NCBI GenBank assembly: GCA_905221605.1
Contig: CAJNDS010002324.1
Span: forward strand, 1,026,001 to 1,090,000
Source of the DNA: Symbiodinium natans
Taxonomy: Eukaryota; Sar; Dinophyceae; Suessiales; Symbiodiniaceae
Direction of reading: 5' to 3'
Length of the DNA: 64,000 bases
The number at the start of each line of letters is the position of its first letter. Within the stretch, counting starts at the first letter, position 1. Of the stretch, positions 11,901-20,485 are shown piece after piece. Made by a program: the position numbers and the translations under genes. Under the pieces are notes generated by a model. It was not told the origin of the DNA. It did not search any database and saw only the letters and a program-made list of their open reading frames with translations.

Positions 11901-13964
11901 ATCCTTTTCCATGCTTTTGACTTGATTCATCGGAGGTTTCATCAAAGACCGAACTGACTTAGATGGCAACATCTGAGATAAATCGGTAGAGATCCGATGC
12001 TCCAACTCGGCAATCCGGACTCTCGTCTCAACTTCCCATGACCAATCTATCTCATCAGTACTCCGGGGAATCCACTCTTTTCTCACTTCATCGAGCAATC
12101 CTTCCAGAGGTTGCAACACAGATTCCACTCGGGCCTCTGACTCAGGTTCATTCCATTCACCTCCAGTTAGCTGGTAGTCACTCGACTCACCCTCTTGGGA
12201 GACTTCAGCAACTGTCTTCCCCTTTCCTTTGCCTTTTCCTTTGGGCTTTCCCTTTTCGGGCTTCTTCTTGGGATCTCCTTTTGCCTTGGCTTTCGCCTTA
12301 GCATTGGGGGAATTGGGCTTCTTGCCTGAATCTCCCTCCTTATACCAGCAATCGCGGGCATAATGTCCCTTTCCACCACACACATAGCACTCCACATCCT
12401 TCTTGTTCTGGCTTGAAGCTCGTTTGCCAGCACCTTTGCTTGATTCGCGCTTGCCTTTCTGTTCCTTTCCTTTGCCTTTTGGTTTTCCTTCGTTGCCCTT
12501 TCCCTCATTGGGATCTCGAAAAGGTTGAAGCTTCGTGCCAGGGGCTTCTGACCACACCCTTTGTTGCACCTCAAACTTCAGAGCAACTCTTTTCAGATCT
12601 TCAAACGATTCACTATCGCCATGCAACAAGCAATGGCTTCTACACCGATCTGGCAAACTGCGCAGCAAAACCATAACCGAATCCGCTTCTTGGATCTGCA
12701 AACCACCAGCATGCACATCGGGATCAAGACTATTGAGCAGCTTGGTGTACTTGTTCAACTCATGCTCAATCTTTCGAATGATCTCCGGAATACTGGGTGC
12801 TTTCACGGTTTGATTCACCAGCTGCGACCGAAAGAACAGGCATTCAGCTCGCGACTTCAGGCAAAACTCCTTCGCCAGCAATCTCAAAGCCACAAAACCA
12901 GATTGTTGATAAGTGCTCTCACTTTCAACATATGTCTGCAAAATCAGAGAACTCTTCTCATGATTTGCAAAAGTCTGTCGCAGGATGTGCATCAGCCTCG
13001 TCGACCTCTTCTGTTGCTCCACAGTAAGTCGATCCTGTTTCAGCCGAGACTCTTCTTGAGTCTTCACCGCATGCATGAGCTCATTGGGAAACACTTCTGA
13101 ACCCAAACCAACCCAACTGGTCAGCTTCTCCATCCAGGTCAAGAATCCAAGAGCTTCAGAGATGCGATCCTTCCAAGACGAAAAGTCAATGGTCGGCAAA
13201 CTGGGCAACCATTTGTCCGATCGAGCAAACACATCCCTTTCCCTTTCTTGCTCCAGAGGTGGAGGTCTCAGTGGGGGACTTGGGCTCGCCATCCGAAAAA
13301 GCTGGGTCCCCTTCGCAGGAGTACCCACTGGCGATGCACCTTGACATCCCGAAGAAGAACTGGGCATGTTCTCAGGAACACCATCCTGAGGTAAGGGGGG
13401 ATTCACCTGTTGCTGTTGCTGTGGCTGCTGTTGCTGATGCTGCTGTATCATCCACTGCTGATGCTGCTGCTGTTGCTGCACCATGGACGAAGTCATCGTT
13501 TGCATAAACTGCTGTTGCTGCACAACCAGTTGCTGCATCATGCTTTCCAATTCTCGCACTTGTCTCGTCAACCCTTGCACGTCGGGTGATGTTTGTGATG
13601 GTGTCACCACAGGTTGAGGAGGTCCAGTGGATAGTCCTGGTGGTAACGAAGGACTTCCTACCGCTTGCTGAGGCAAACCAGGGGGAAACGAAGGGCCTCC
13701 CATTGTCTGTTGGGGTGCTCCAGTAGCTACCCCATGAGGGCTTCTGGCGGGAGTTCGACCTCTGGGCACTGGGCCATACACAGGTTGGCTTCCTTGTGCC
13801 AAACCTTGCACCCACAGTGGGTTGGGATTTCCCAAACCCGGAAAAGGGTCTACCCTTCGCCTTGTCTCAGCATCCATGATGGGCACAGAGCTTCCACGCT
13901 CTCGTCCACCTCTTGGACTCCTCACATGAGCTCCACTGGTATGTCGTGGGGATGTATTCAACAT
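5967..13964 (-). CDS. Ty1/copia-type Gag-Pol polyprotein with large C-terminal extension
   Basis: An uninterrupted frame of 2,665 codons starts with ATG. In order: a P/Q-rich N-terminus with polyglutamine (about residues 145-190); a gag region with a CX2CX4HX4C zinc knuckle (about 525-540); aspartic protease DSGAS (about 693); integrase with an HHCC region (about 865-890) and D-D-E residues in ADF, RTDSE and GGVER (about 908, 978 and 1014, so a D-E spacing of 35); copia reverse transcriptase with YVDD at 1663; and RNase H with YADASW (1844), SSCEAE and HTDSSS, ending near 1975. Protease-integrase-RT-RNase H is the copia order. The last ~690 residues are extra: a CxxC...CxxC zinc-ribbon-like segment (about 2115-2145), an unrecognised globular part, and a long charged coiled coil at the C-terminus. 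The open frame and intact catalytic residues suggest a recently active element. No LTRs were found. Confidence 0.93.
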   Translation of the reverse strand: MLNTSPRHTSGAHVRSPRGGRERGSSVPIMDAETRRRVDPFPGLGNPNPLWVQGLAQGSQPVYGPVPRGRTPARSPHGVATGAPQQTMGGPSFPPGLPQQAVGSPSLPPGLSTGPPQPVVTPSQTSPDVQGLTRQVRELESMMQQLVVQQQQFMQTMTSSMVQQQQQHQQWMIQQHQQQQPQQQQQVNPPLPQDGVPENMPSSSSGCQGASPVGTPAKGTQLFRMASPSPPLRPPPLEQERERDVFARSDKWLPSLPTIDFSSWKDRISEALGFLTWMEKLTSWVGLGSEVFPNELMHAVKTQEESRLKQDRLTVEQQKRSTRLMHILRQTFANHEKSSLILQTYVESESTYQQSGFVALRLLAKEFCLKSRAECLFFRSQLVNQTVKAPSIPEIIRKIEHELNKYTKLLNSLDPDVHAGGLQIQEADSVMVLLRSLPDRCRSHCLLHGDSESFEDLKRVALKFEVQQRVWSEAPGTKLQPFRDPNEGKGNEGKPKGKGKEQKGKRESSKGAGKRASSQNKKDVECYVCGGKGHYARDCWYKEGDSGKKPNSPNAKAKAKAKGDPKKKPEKGKPKGKGKGKGKTVAEVSQEGESSDYQLTGGEWNEPESEARVESVLQPLEGLLDEVRKEWIPRSTDEIDWSWEVETRVRIAELEHRISTDLSQMLPSKSVRSLMKPPMNQVKSMEKDDASKWWLIDSGASVTVIAKRYLDEFQILDRKALGPNERYSAANDTPVNVFERVRIRALLPMYEGKQYLGLTSVCVTGVVADVAHNILSTEQMVNTGWEVKFTRREISLRHEKKGVMGYGVSWAGCPWIYLQGDAGKRKKVTFGRTEVRPMDVDDGQRPMEVDQMQSVQSMTKKKQEEMELHRMRGHIPFSSECPHCRMTRGTTQHRRTKDAQDRPVALQADFCFINLVTGTFAKDQPTAPNMKVLVMTEMSTRMIGCLLVGTNADNTSSWIRYWMNAFGLDIAGSAVLLRTDSETAVSALIKRANLGIRIVTQRAPPQGHEAVGGVERAVRTLKELFSTVRLDLRAQGFDLKRSPRAFEFGLIYCAAMHNHHAAAFDGKKSPQELVLQRSLHECGSSLIGATVLAELPDSMKTTALSRFVEAAYVYPEVGGLTHVVSAMVDGCPKHFRAKSIKHIVPLKIGLEHCQHLLKEHDPSDTLAPPILKEKEDGVPDRIEGEADKAFEGRVSEGPTTDMSKVGPPAAWVKEHGGTANCPACGPKRGKANHNAECRKRYDDWLKAQRQRLESKEPTEETPKMDQRSSKDAGVMESGSEPSLLKRPKITYESRPDPKLEEKQSVPTPATEVVDVDMEDFEDPSLPYQGIPDEAMEPGYFEGETPAEDEAIPMEEEKPQMDVDSVPNESSRVPRRLESLTSDVNSVPDESNRVPRLINRIYLDPRLDVPQGPIKMVSSDESPKLVHVTNSILLNKNSTFPESMKVCGSQVWLARPTSVLSEIDGCPLDVDKTVEGRRTELQSMTAHKAGRVVGADEAQKFARQHGIKIIPTRWVIGPKVVNGKEAVRARCVVQDIAKGSTASSLGLSATTPSLEALRTLLAIASVDAMDIATLDVSTAFLHSPLPKGSKAIIQLPKDVSACKDYYVPVFMILDQAMNGLRVAAKAWNLKLATVVKKVGLKQCPTEPSVFEGTVRGKRFLMLCYVDDLILCGTRDAIRLVTDTLNGELKIKETGRITSTGGKITFLGREIERQGSHLRMRVPPAYLDALFETEFCKDLKVVTAPPDIVKTVEKGRASGSDPELSDTAAARYRAVLGRIAWWGQSRPDLSRWMSILSQGQSKPTACFEQALRQVIRFLKGQYHAWQYFGPDGNVPDSGPAQLEVYADASWAPQASLGRRSVSGIAIFYRGCLIKGISRVQGCVSLSSCEAELRAILTAVQESEGLATLIGQLAESDVTIRLHTDSSSARAVLLNRGLSRRVRHLDIAVCYLQERIQEAQTLKVIWCPTAGMIADVLTKCLSQVTFCQHQQAMGIYPGEDVQQVWRICGIRPRVGVQACQCAEATGCSVEQVGSLKSVKKCGEVFENFHLRSPETLREDSSPEVQEMDLWSNRKSFGSSTTEASPSLEPVPLVKDRKMAAEDSRKGEQGAEMKSPFWCKVCKWLFRSEHAAGLSWDESGKPKCEKCKQTVTVSGTDASHAFHLREAEKERRAAGKRGDKGESRGSGQAAPKPKAMPKVIERMVDVFPELADPEPPKWFGDVSWSICRRGTPVDELELKDVVGTLSDKDMVRYQSSYEKLVKPIQEVCELQEKPTKIFGILDVRGQIGGKAIIWEMAVNEGGLYMEVPPGTCGLAMLSFVRYLKRKGIVPVLLLGEHQDLGVLRMVDLLCMLPILGAERIMEDEAESSYYPPWVLRWKRSAKEGSLVFKELVERVRVISMLSCDTLRIHEPELRERPVPKWSFVAYSHYRSVMESVAGFLEDLEKKKEEITDTQRAASWKKVVASETRSGVVWICKCKWHLPTDYVVRFNLTLPADMWQQAFGIMGENVGKLEKEEKDLKRILKAAAEQQDREFEEAERKRKRIADLSAAEEEAAKRAKLEGEAVRSPVSVVPSELDAAAIAQIAERVKASFSVADLELMLEEKKRKVGDQPTERPAETPAEPSRSSQDVMMETRTAELAEMKEAAKERRAKLMESTGAGEKKGEEDEE

Positions 13965-15430
13965 AGTTCCTGAACTCAGGCTCCAGCCTGCAGTCTCTCC
14001 ACAACGTCTTCTGGCGAAAATTCTCTCACCAACACCAGATGGTCCAGGCTCCTGAAGAACCTTAGTTCTACTCTACCAAGCACCGTATTCCTCCAAGATC
14101 GGTCACAACCAATCCAGTTCCAGACAAACCACCTTGCCCGGGCTCCAAAGTGCCTCAACAGCCGCTGAACCAACTGCTTCCAAGCCTGATAAGATCTTCT
14201 GCTGAGGATCTGCTGACGCTGCTGGGCAATATGAGAGACTCTTGATGAGACTGCCGACAGGTTTGTTAATCTGGCCCTATGGCCCTAGAACACCATGCCG
14301 CGCCCGAAATTTCGTCATTTTCTGATCTGTTCAAGTTCGGCTCGATCGAGGCCCGCCGGCCAGTCGCTTTCGCCGCCTCGCCTGGGTCGGGGCTAATTTC
14401 GTCTCACGGTGCTCCACGCCAGTGTTTTGGAGCGATCGGGCTGTGCGGTCCACTTCCGCAAAACAGCTAGATCTGTGGTGCGCAGTTCCAAAAAGTGCCA
14501 GTCTTGCTTGTGGCTTAGCATCCTCCATTTCTTGTGGCTCCGCAGCATTGACGTGGTTTCCTAGACGATGCTCGCTGTTTTCCGCCGCGGAGGTGGCTTG
14601 TGACACATTAAAATGCCCCTCCAATGGGAGACACGACGAAACGATGCGTCAAGGATCTCACAAAGCAAAGTCTGAACAGCTTTTGGTTTAAGATGTATTG
14701 CCATCAAAACTCCAAAGAGCAGAGCCCTCTGCTCTCAAAGTGATAACTTCCTTCCCTCACAAGCAGAAGCGTGACAGAGTAATTCACTGCCAGCAAGTAG
14801 ATGCTGCCACGAGTAGCACAATTATCGTGTGTGGCAGGCGCGGCATGTCGCGCGGCAATGTTACCGCGTGACATGTGGCCTCTTGTATGTGCATGTGCAG
14901 CATGTCGTGCGGTTTAAGTTGTCATTTTGATGCTTGAATTTTGCTTTTAAAATACTTCTGTTTGACAAATCTTTTAATTTGTCTTGTTTGCCTTGAATCA
15001 CATTGTCAGTCTCATTTATCTGCAATGTCAAACTGTTTTATTTTTTTCCCGAAATTGAAAAATCTGTGACTGTCCTTCACATTGGCTGAAGCAGGCGAGA
15101 GACGGGTGCCAATGTGAGAGAGGGAGGGAAATGACCCTGAAGAGGGGGGTTGGACGACGCAGGAACTTGCATTTTTTTTGCAAGATCTGTGTTGAAGATG
15201 CCGCTTGCTTTTGTCTGGATTGTTGGCATTTATTGACATGATATGCTTGGCTCAGATTTGCTTCTCAAGAACCCTTGCAGGAAGCAATTCAAAGCAATCT
15301 GCAATTTCTGCACGCTGGCAAGGGGGCGTTGACTTGGCTGTGGCTCGGATTCTGGAACCTCACCACAACAGGCAGTTCCGCCGGCCACCACGTGCGGGTT
15401 CGGGTTGCAGTTCGCGAGCTGGCCTCGAAT
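13965..15430. other. Region 5' of the copia element; nothing assigned
   Basis: It should contain leader and LTR sequence if the copia element is complete, but no repeat shared with 4713-5966 was seen. Short open frames on both strands have no recognisable motif. The stretch 14700-15240 is AT-rich and featureless. Confidence 0.5.
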
Positions 15431-15980
15431 AGGACGAAGGCTTCGAAGGCTTCCAAAGGGTAAGAACGAAGGGAGCTTCAAAGCCTTTGAAGGTGAAGAC
15501 GAAGAGAGCTTAAGGCTTTGAAGGCAAGGACGAAGAAGACTTCAAAGGCTCCGTCTCTTTGCTACTCCTTTGATTTTTCGAATAAAGAAATGCAAAAAAC
15601 AAAAGAAGATTCGAGGGGGTAGAATTTAGAAGCGTGAATGCAGGTCCACGGAAACCCATCAATTTGTGGCTCCACTTGAGGAAAGACTAGAATGGAAACA
15701 GCATGCCATTAAACGGTCGATCTGCACCGCAGTGGTCAGTTCGAAATGGCTCAATCAGATCGTAAAGAGGCCTCGCATGAAAAAAAACTGCAGAAGAGAA
15801 GAGAAGAGAATTATCTAAATTTGACCTTCTCAGTTTCTTTGTTGGAAGCCTGTCGAAGAGAGTGGAGAATGGTTTAAAATTCTACCTTCCAAGGAAGAAG
15901 GCTTTGAAGGCTTTGAAAAGTGATGACGAAGGCTTCGGAAAGCTTCTAAGAAGAGGCTTCGAAAAGAGAAAATCGAAGAG
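15430..15980. repeat. GAAGGCTTTGAAGGC-type degenerate repeats
   Basis: Imperfect units around GAAGGCTT(T/C)GAAGGC and GACGAAGAG recur at about 15435-15560 and again at 15895-15975. A plus-strand frame opens near 15862 and runs into the satellite, but its only features are K/E-rich repeats, so I do not call it a gene. Confidence 0.55.
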
Positions 15981-16261
15981 AAGAGAGAATCAATTTTCTG
16001 AAGTCTTTGAAAATCAACCTGAATCAGTTAGACTTGTTGAATTTACTTGCTTCCGTCTCTTACCTTCCAAGTTTTCGAGGAGGTTAGAGTTTGTCGACTG
16101 GTTTGAAGACCGCTTTGGTGCTGCATTGCTTGGTGCAATAAGAGTCAGTGCGGAAAGCTGTAAATCGAAGAAGAACAGCAAAGTTACCGACCAACACGGG
16201 CAGGCACCAGGCACACAGTGGCGAAAAGGGAAGGTACAGTGGCCAACTTTTCCAGAGGAGA

Positions 16262-16917
16262 GGCGCTGCATTGCTTTGGGTTTTGGGTGTTATGTCGACT
16301 GGTTTGGGACATCGAGGCTTAACCCTTGGTGCTGCATTGCTTTGAGGTTGGGGGCGTTGTTGAAGACTGGTTTGGGACATCGAGGCTTGACCCCTTTGGT
16401 GCTGCATTGCTTTGGGTTTTGGGTGTCATGTCGGCTGTTTTGGGGCATCGAGGCTTGACCCCTTTGGTGCTGCATTGCTCTGGGGGCGTTGTGAAGAGTG
16501 GTTTGGGACATCGAGGCTTGGCCCCTTAGGTGCTGCCTTGCTTTGGGTTTTGGGTGTTATGTCGACTGGTTTGGGACATCGAGGCTTGACCCCTTTGGTG
16601 CTGCATTGCTCTGGGGATTGGGGCGTTGTGAAGACTGGTTTGGGACATCGAGGCTTGACCCCCTTTTTGGTGCTGCATTGCTTTGGGTTTTGGGTGTTAT
16701 GTCGACTGGTTTGGGACATCGAGGCTTGACCCCTTTGGTGCTGCATTGCTCTGGGGGCTGGGGCGTTGTGAAGACTGGTTTGGGACATCGAGGCTTGGCC
16801 CCTTAGGTGCTGCATTGCTTTGGGTTTTGGGTGTAATGTCGACTGGTTTGGGACATCGAGGCTTGACCCCTTTGGTGCTGCATTGCTCTGGGGGTTGGGG
16901 CGTTGTGAAGACTGGCC
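16262..16917. repeat. ~68-bp satellite, forward orientation
   Basis: About ten monomers of roughly 68 bp share GGTTTGGGACATCGAGGCTT and TGGTGCTGCATTGCT. Two variants alternate: one carries TTATGTCGACT, the other GTTGTGAAGACT, so the higher-order unit is a ~136-bp dimer. The same family is found at 36912-36990 and 41546-42674. Long open frames cross the array in several frames of both strands because the monomer has few stop codons; I regard these as non-genic. Confidence 0.9.
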
Positions 16918-17106
16918 CAAAACCAACAGCAATGCAGCACCAAAGGGGGTCAAGCCTCGATGTCCCAAACCAGTCTTCACAACGCCCCAGCCCCCAGAGC
17001 AATGCAGCACCAAAGGGGTCAAGCCTCGATGTCCCAAACCAGTCGACATAACACCCAAAACCCAAAGCAATGCAGCACCAAAGGGGGTCAAGCCTCGATG
17101 TCCCAA
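16918..17106. repeat. ~68-bp satellite, inverted orientation
   Basis: About three monomers of the same satellite are here in reverse complement. The switch occurs within GACTGGCCCAAAACCAACAG near 16910-16925, giving a head-to-head junction. Confidence 0.88.
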
Positions 17107-17240
17107 ATTCTACTCAACACTCTTACAAGGCCTTGCAGGCATGGGCGGAGGCCGCCAAACACACAGATATAAAGGCAGCCAGGAGGAGTCCGCATCGGCC
17201 ACGACCGGTGCGATACACTCCAGGCGGAAAGGCTTTTTTT
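17107..17240 (+). pseudogene. Rearranged fragments of the UPF1-like helicase gene
   Basis: On the plus strand the sequence encodes ALQAWAEAAKHTDIKAAR (about 17120-17195). This aligns with ALQAWAAAAKHTDVEKAR in the C-terminal part of the helicase at 30568-36894. A few bases further, CACTCCAGGCGGAAAGGC (17217-17237) matches the start of the same gene, but on the opposite strand. The two scraps come from opposite ends of the gene and face different ways. This is therefore rearranged debris lying directly against the satellite, as with the other two helicase copies. Confidence 0.6.
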
Positions 17241-17684
17241 TTTTTTTCCTCTGGCGCCTCTTTACTACATCAGTAGCACAGTAGGCCGGTCTTGTTGGGC
17301 TCGACGAAAAGGGTGAAACAGAGTCAGCGCACACAACCCGCCAGACACAACACGAAACCACCAAAGAACAGACACCGAAGAACCAAAGCGAGCAATCGCG
17401 CTAAACTACTAGATACCCCACGGACTCAGTACTCGAGGTCGTCAATGAAGTCCCGGTGCACAAGGAAGCACAGAGCTTGTGGGGGATTCGCAAAATGCGA
17501 CGTTGCCAGATTCACAAAATCACCATCATGCAGCCACTGGTGCGACAGCGGTTAGTCAACCCGAGGTCATCAGACGAGGTTCGGATCGCTTAATCGTTGT
17601 CAAGGAAAGACAACCAACACTCAATGGCGAAAGGATGTTGCAAGTCAGACTCCCAAGGGGGGATGAAAGATGTGCATATGCCCC
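17241..17684. other. Unassigned sequence between helicase debris and dispersed repeat
   Basis: A T-rich run near 17232-17247 is followed by ordinary sequence with short open frames and no motif. CACCATCATGCAGCCACTGG at 17521 recurs in related form at about 18144, tying this piece to the repeat family that follows. Confidence 0.4.
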
Positions 17685-18160
17685 ATGGTGGTCAGCCAGT
17701 GGGGACTTAACAGCAAGAACAATCCAGGCCAGACCGGCCCAGGGCACTCCATGGTGGTCAGCCAGTGGAGTAGCTCCGAGCACAGGGTTCACCAGTCAAC
17801 CTGGCGCACAAGTGCCCACCCTCAAAGGTGCCCGCGCGAGGGGGGGGGCGAGAGTAGCAGCAGCTACCGATTACCTGGCGCACAAGGGCCCACCCTCAGA
17901 GGTGCCCGCGCACGGTCAGAGGGGGGGCGAGAGTAGCAGCAGCTACCGATTCCACGGGGAAAGTCCACGGCGAGTTATCAAACCCTTAACGCCACAGGGT
18001 TTTAATGACACCGAGGGACCTCCCAGTCCAGGCATCTCACACAAGGCTACGCCACTTTGGCACTGGCCTGCGCATCGGCACGCATCAGGTCCCTTCACCC
18101 AAACCCGCGAGGTACGTCGGTAAGGAGATGGGAGGGCTCACATCACCATCATGCAGCCAC
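17685..18160. repeat. Dispersed non-coding repeat, unit 1
   Basis: The unit contains ATGGTGGTCAGCCAGTGG twice (about 17694 and 17753), the block CCAGGC(C)AGACCGGCCCAGGGC, and a hairpin near its right end (18127-18144, gatgggag-gg-ctcacatc). It also includes a tandem duplication of about 75 bp (17801-17950) with G7-9 runs. Related units lie at 18297-18675 and 30225-30495. Confidence 0.7.
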
Positions 18161-18296
18161 CAATGCGAATACATTCAGCACCAGCCAAGGCCGTTCACGA
18201 GATGGTTCACAGTTTCGCCATCACAGGTGGAGCAAAGTCGTGCCTTAGCACGGAACGTTGTAGGTGTCAACCTTCGTGTTCCGAAGTATAAAGTTG

Positions 18297-18675
18297 CCCC
18301 ATGGTGGTCAGCCAGTGGGGACTTAACGGCAAGAACAAAGGGGTAGGACCAGCCCAGAGTACTCCATGGTGGTCAGCCAGTGGAGCCTCTCCGAGCACAA
18401 AGCGCAACGTTCTTTTGACTTACAAGAGCTCGTCCGCCGGCCAAAGCAGGCTTGACTGCTTCGTTCCACTCAGAGCCATCAGGTAAACCAAAGCAGGCGG
18501 GGACCCCACCTGCCCCGCAGGAAGCGGGAGAATCCCCCAGTCGAAACTTCGCACTCAAGGCCAAGCAACTATCTCCTTGGCCGGTGAGGGTTGAGGGTTC
18601 AATACCCAGAATCAGCCCGTCCATGCCCAAACTGACAGACGTCGGTGAGGAGATGTGAGGGCTCACATCACGCTT
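18297..18675. repeat. Dispersed non-coding repeat, unit 2
   Basis: The same layout as the previous unit: two ATGGTGGTCAGCCAGTGG copies (about 18302 and 18367), then diverged sequence, then the perfect hairpin gatgtgag-gg-ctcacatc at 18652-18669 preceded by GTCGGTGAGGA. No coding frame is shared among the units. Confidence 0.7.
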
Positions 18676-19005
18676 GGCCACCTACCGATGGGGAGGTAGT
18701 CATGTATGGCTGCTTTGACGCAAGCAGAGATAGACACCAAGCAGGCAGGGAACCCCGTAGCAACCCAAGCGCAGGCGAGAATGGCTCTCGTGAAGGCCAG
18801 GTGGTTCACAGGTGCTCGATGGCACGTTGCCAGGGAAGTGGAAGCTGATCTCCGCATAGGAGTGTCCACAACCCGGAAGCAGCATCCCCTAGCTGGTCTC
18901 TCCCAATAGGCATGACGTCGTTGTACGCCAAGGGGTTCACACTTGATCGTAGCACATAGAAGCAGGCAACCTGCCCACCTAGAGGGGGCAGAGGAAAGGA
19001 AGATT
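18676..19005. other. Left flank of the tyrosine-recombinase retroelement
   Basis: Unassigned sequence, presumably part of the same host repeat region. The retroelement interrupts it at GATTGG (about 19002-19007). The right half of the interrupted locus resumes at 30211. Confidence 0.5.
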
Positions 19006-19154
19006 GGTAATCGTGCTGTAAGTACAAACCTTTATTTTCCGGAGAAAAATTTTCGAATTCTACGAGTGAGAAAGTTTTTCGGCTCAGACGAAGAGAGGCC
19101 ACAGCCCTCTCAGCCACAACCCTCGTGGAGAGGGTCCGGGAAAATTTTTCTGCC
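19006..19154 (+). repeat. Split direct repeat A1
   Basis: This 149-bp repeat is repeated at 29369-29517 with one substitution (ACGAGTGAG here, ACGAATGAG there). It contains the inverted pair CCCTCTC...GAGAGGG (AGCCCTCTCAGCC to GTGGAGAGGGTCC). Confidence 0.92.
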
Positions 19155-19990
19155 TTCAGCCAAGTGTGCTGGGGGATTAGCGTCCTGCGGCCTGGTGGGG
19201 GGAGCGGGAGCCTCACAGAAGGTCGATGGCGCTTGGAGCTTACACTTTACGCTTGGTTTTGAAAGCCGATTGCCATGCTGCTCTTGAGTTTGCTTGGGGC
19301 ATGTGTGCGTTTTTGCAGTTTTCTTGCGGCATGTGTGCGTTTTTGCAGTCTGAGCCAGGACGCAATTTAAGGATTCTTTTCTCCAGGTCTATCTTGGAGA
19401 CTTTGTGAGTGCGTTGGTTGCTGTGCATTGCTGTCGCTTGAAGCTTGCTGGAGTGCAGGTAGATCCCTGGAGACGAGCTAGTGTCTTAGGTTTCAGAACT
19501 TGCTGCAGCTGGTAGCTGTTCTCGTCGACTGCGAGAGTTGTACATGTCAGGTCAAGATATTTTATCTTGCAGGGAACCAAGTTTAGAAGCTTTGGCCTGG
19601 GTGTAGAAGCAACCTTGTCTATACGTTTCTCCTGCAGCAGAATCAGGAATCAGCTTGCGCAGTTCACGCCCCGTCCAGGCATTTTGATGTGGGGACCCGG
19701 AGTGCCCTCCTCGTTAGCCGACGGCCAAGCAAAAGGTTCAGCAGCGTGTCCGTCCTGCCCTGACATCAGGTCCTAGACGCTAAGGCACGGAAGGTATGAG
19801 CAATCAGTGCTTGCATTTGCACTGTCTCTGGAGTCTGCTGCGTGGTTTGTGTTTTTGAAGCATGTTAGTTTGTGTTGGACCTTTGCAGATAGAACCACAT
19901 TGTCAAGTGAACACTGCTGCACTTCAGGTGGTGTCCTTCGAAGTGAAAAGTCTCCGGGGAGAATTATAATGCATGGGCAGTTCCAAGAAT
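19155..19990 (+). other. Leader of the retroelement, first part
   Basis: Non-coding leader between A1 and the hairpin array. It includes a tandem pair around GGCATGTGTGCGTTTTTGCAG (about 19297 and 19328). No open frame of note. Confidence 0.6.
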
Positions 19991-20245
19991 GCTGCAAGGG
20001 CAGCTCAAGAGAGATCAAGCTGCTAAAGCAGTCGTGGTCAAAGATCGGCTGAAGGGTCAGCTCGTTGAGATCTGTTGCAAGGGCAACTCAAATAGTTTTG
20101 CTGCAAGGGCAGCTGAAGATGGCAAGGGCCAATATTCAATGCACACAATGAGTGTGCTTCATACATCGCTGCAAGGGCAGCCCATTCTTTCAGGCCGTGA
20201 CGACAGCCAAATCCGGCAAGGGCCGGCAAGAGGTGCAAGGGCACC
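19991..20245 (+). promoter_or_regulatory. Array of eight covarying AAGG-loop hairpins in the element leader
   Basis: Short stem-loops of the form xxxGC-AAGG-GCyyy occur at 19991-20004, 20048-20061 (variant GCTGA..TCAGC), 20074-20087, 20100-20113, 20120-20131, 20168-20181, 20213-20226 and 20232-20245. The loop is constant while the stems change in a compensatory way: GCTGC/GCAGC, GTTGC/GCAAC, TGGC/GCCA, CCGGC/GCCGG, GGTGC/GCACC. A further hairpin, gcacac-aatga-gtgtgc, lies at 20140-20156. Stem changes that preserve pairing indicate selection on RNA structure. By position (5' leader, before the first ORF) a packaging, translation or replication signal is likely; the function is inferred. Confidence 0.75.
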
Positions 20246-20485
20246 GATCAGTCCTCTAGTAGAGACGAGAGGTTCTCTCGAGAGCTCGTAAACAGAAAGA
20301 TTGCAAGCTGCTATCAACTCAGCACTTAATTGCACATTTCAAGGGAAAGACGTGCTGACATCTGAGTATACTCTCCCAAACCTGAATTTCTCTCGGCTCA
20401 AAAAAAAAAAGAGAGACAAAAAGGGTAGCAAAGGCTCTGAGAGGAAACAAAAGCCAGGGGGCAAAGAAAAGAGGCGTAAGCCCAG

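Noticed and set aside
4713-15200. LTRs of the copia element
   Set aside because: I compared both flanks by eye and found no shared terminal sequence; LTRs may be diverged, lost or unrecognised, so none is annotated.
18590-18612. tRNA-like B box (GGTTCAATACC)
   Set aside because: It fits the B-box consensus, but no A box or cloverleaf could be found upstream.
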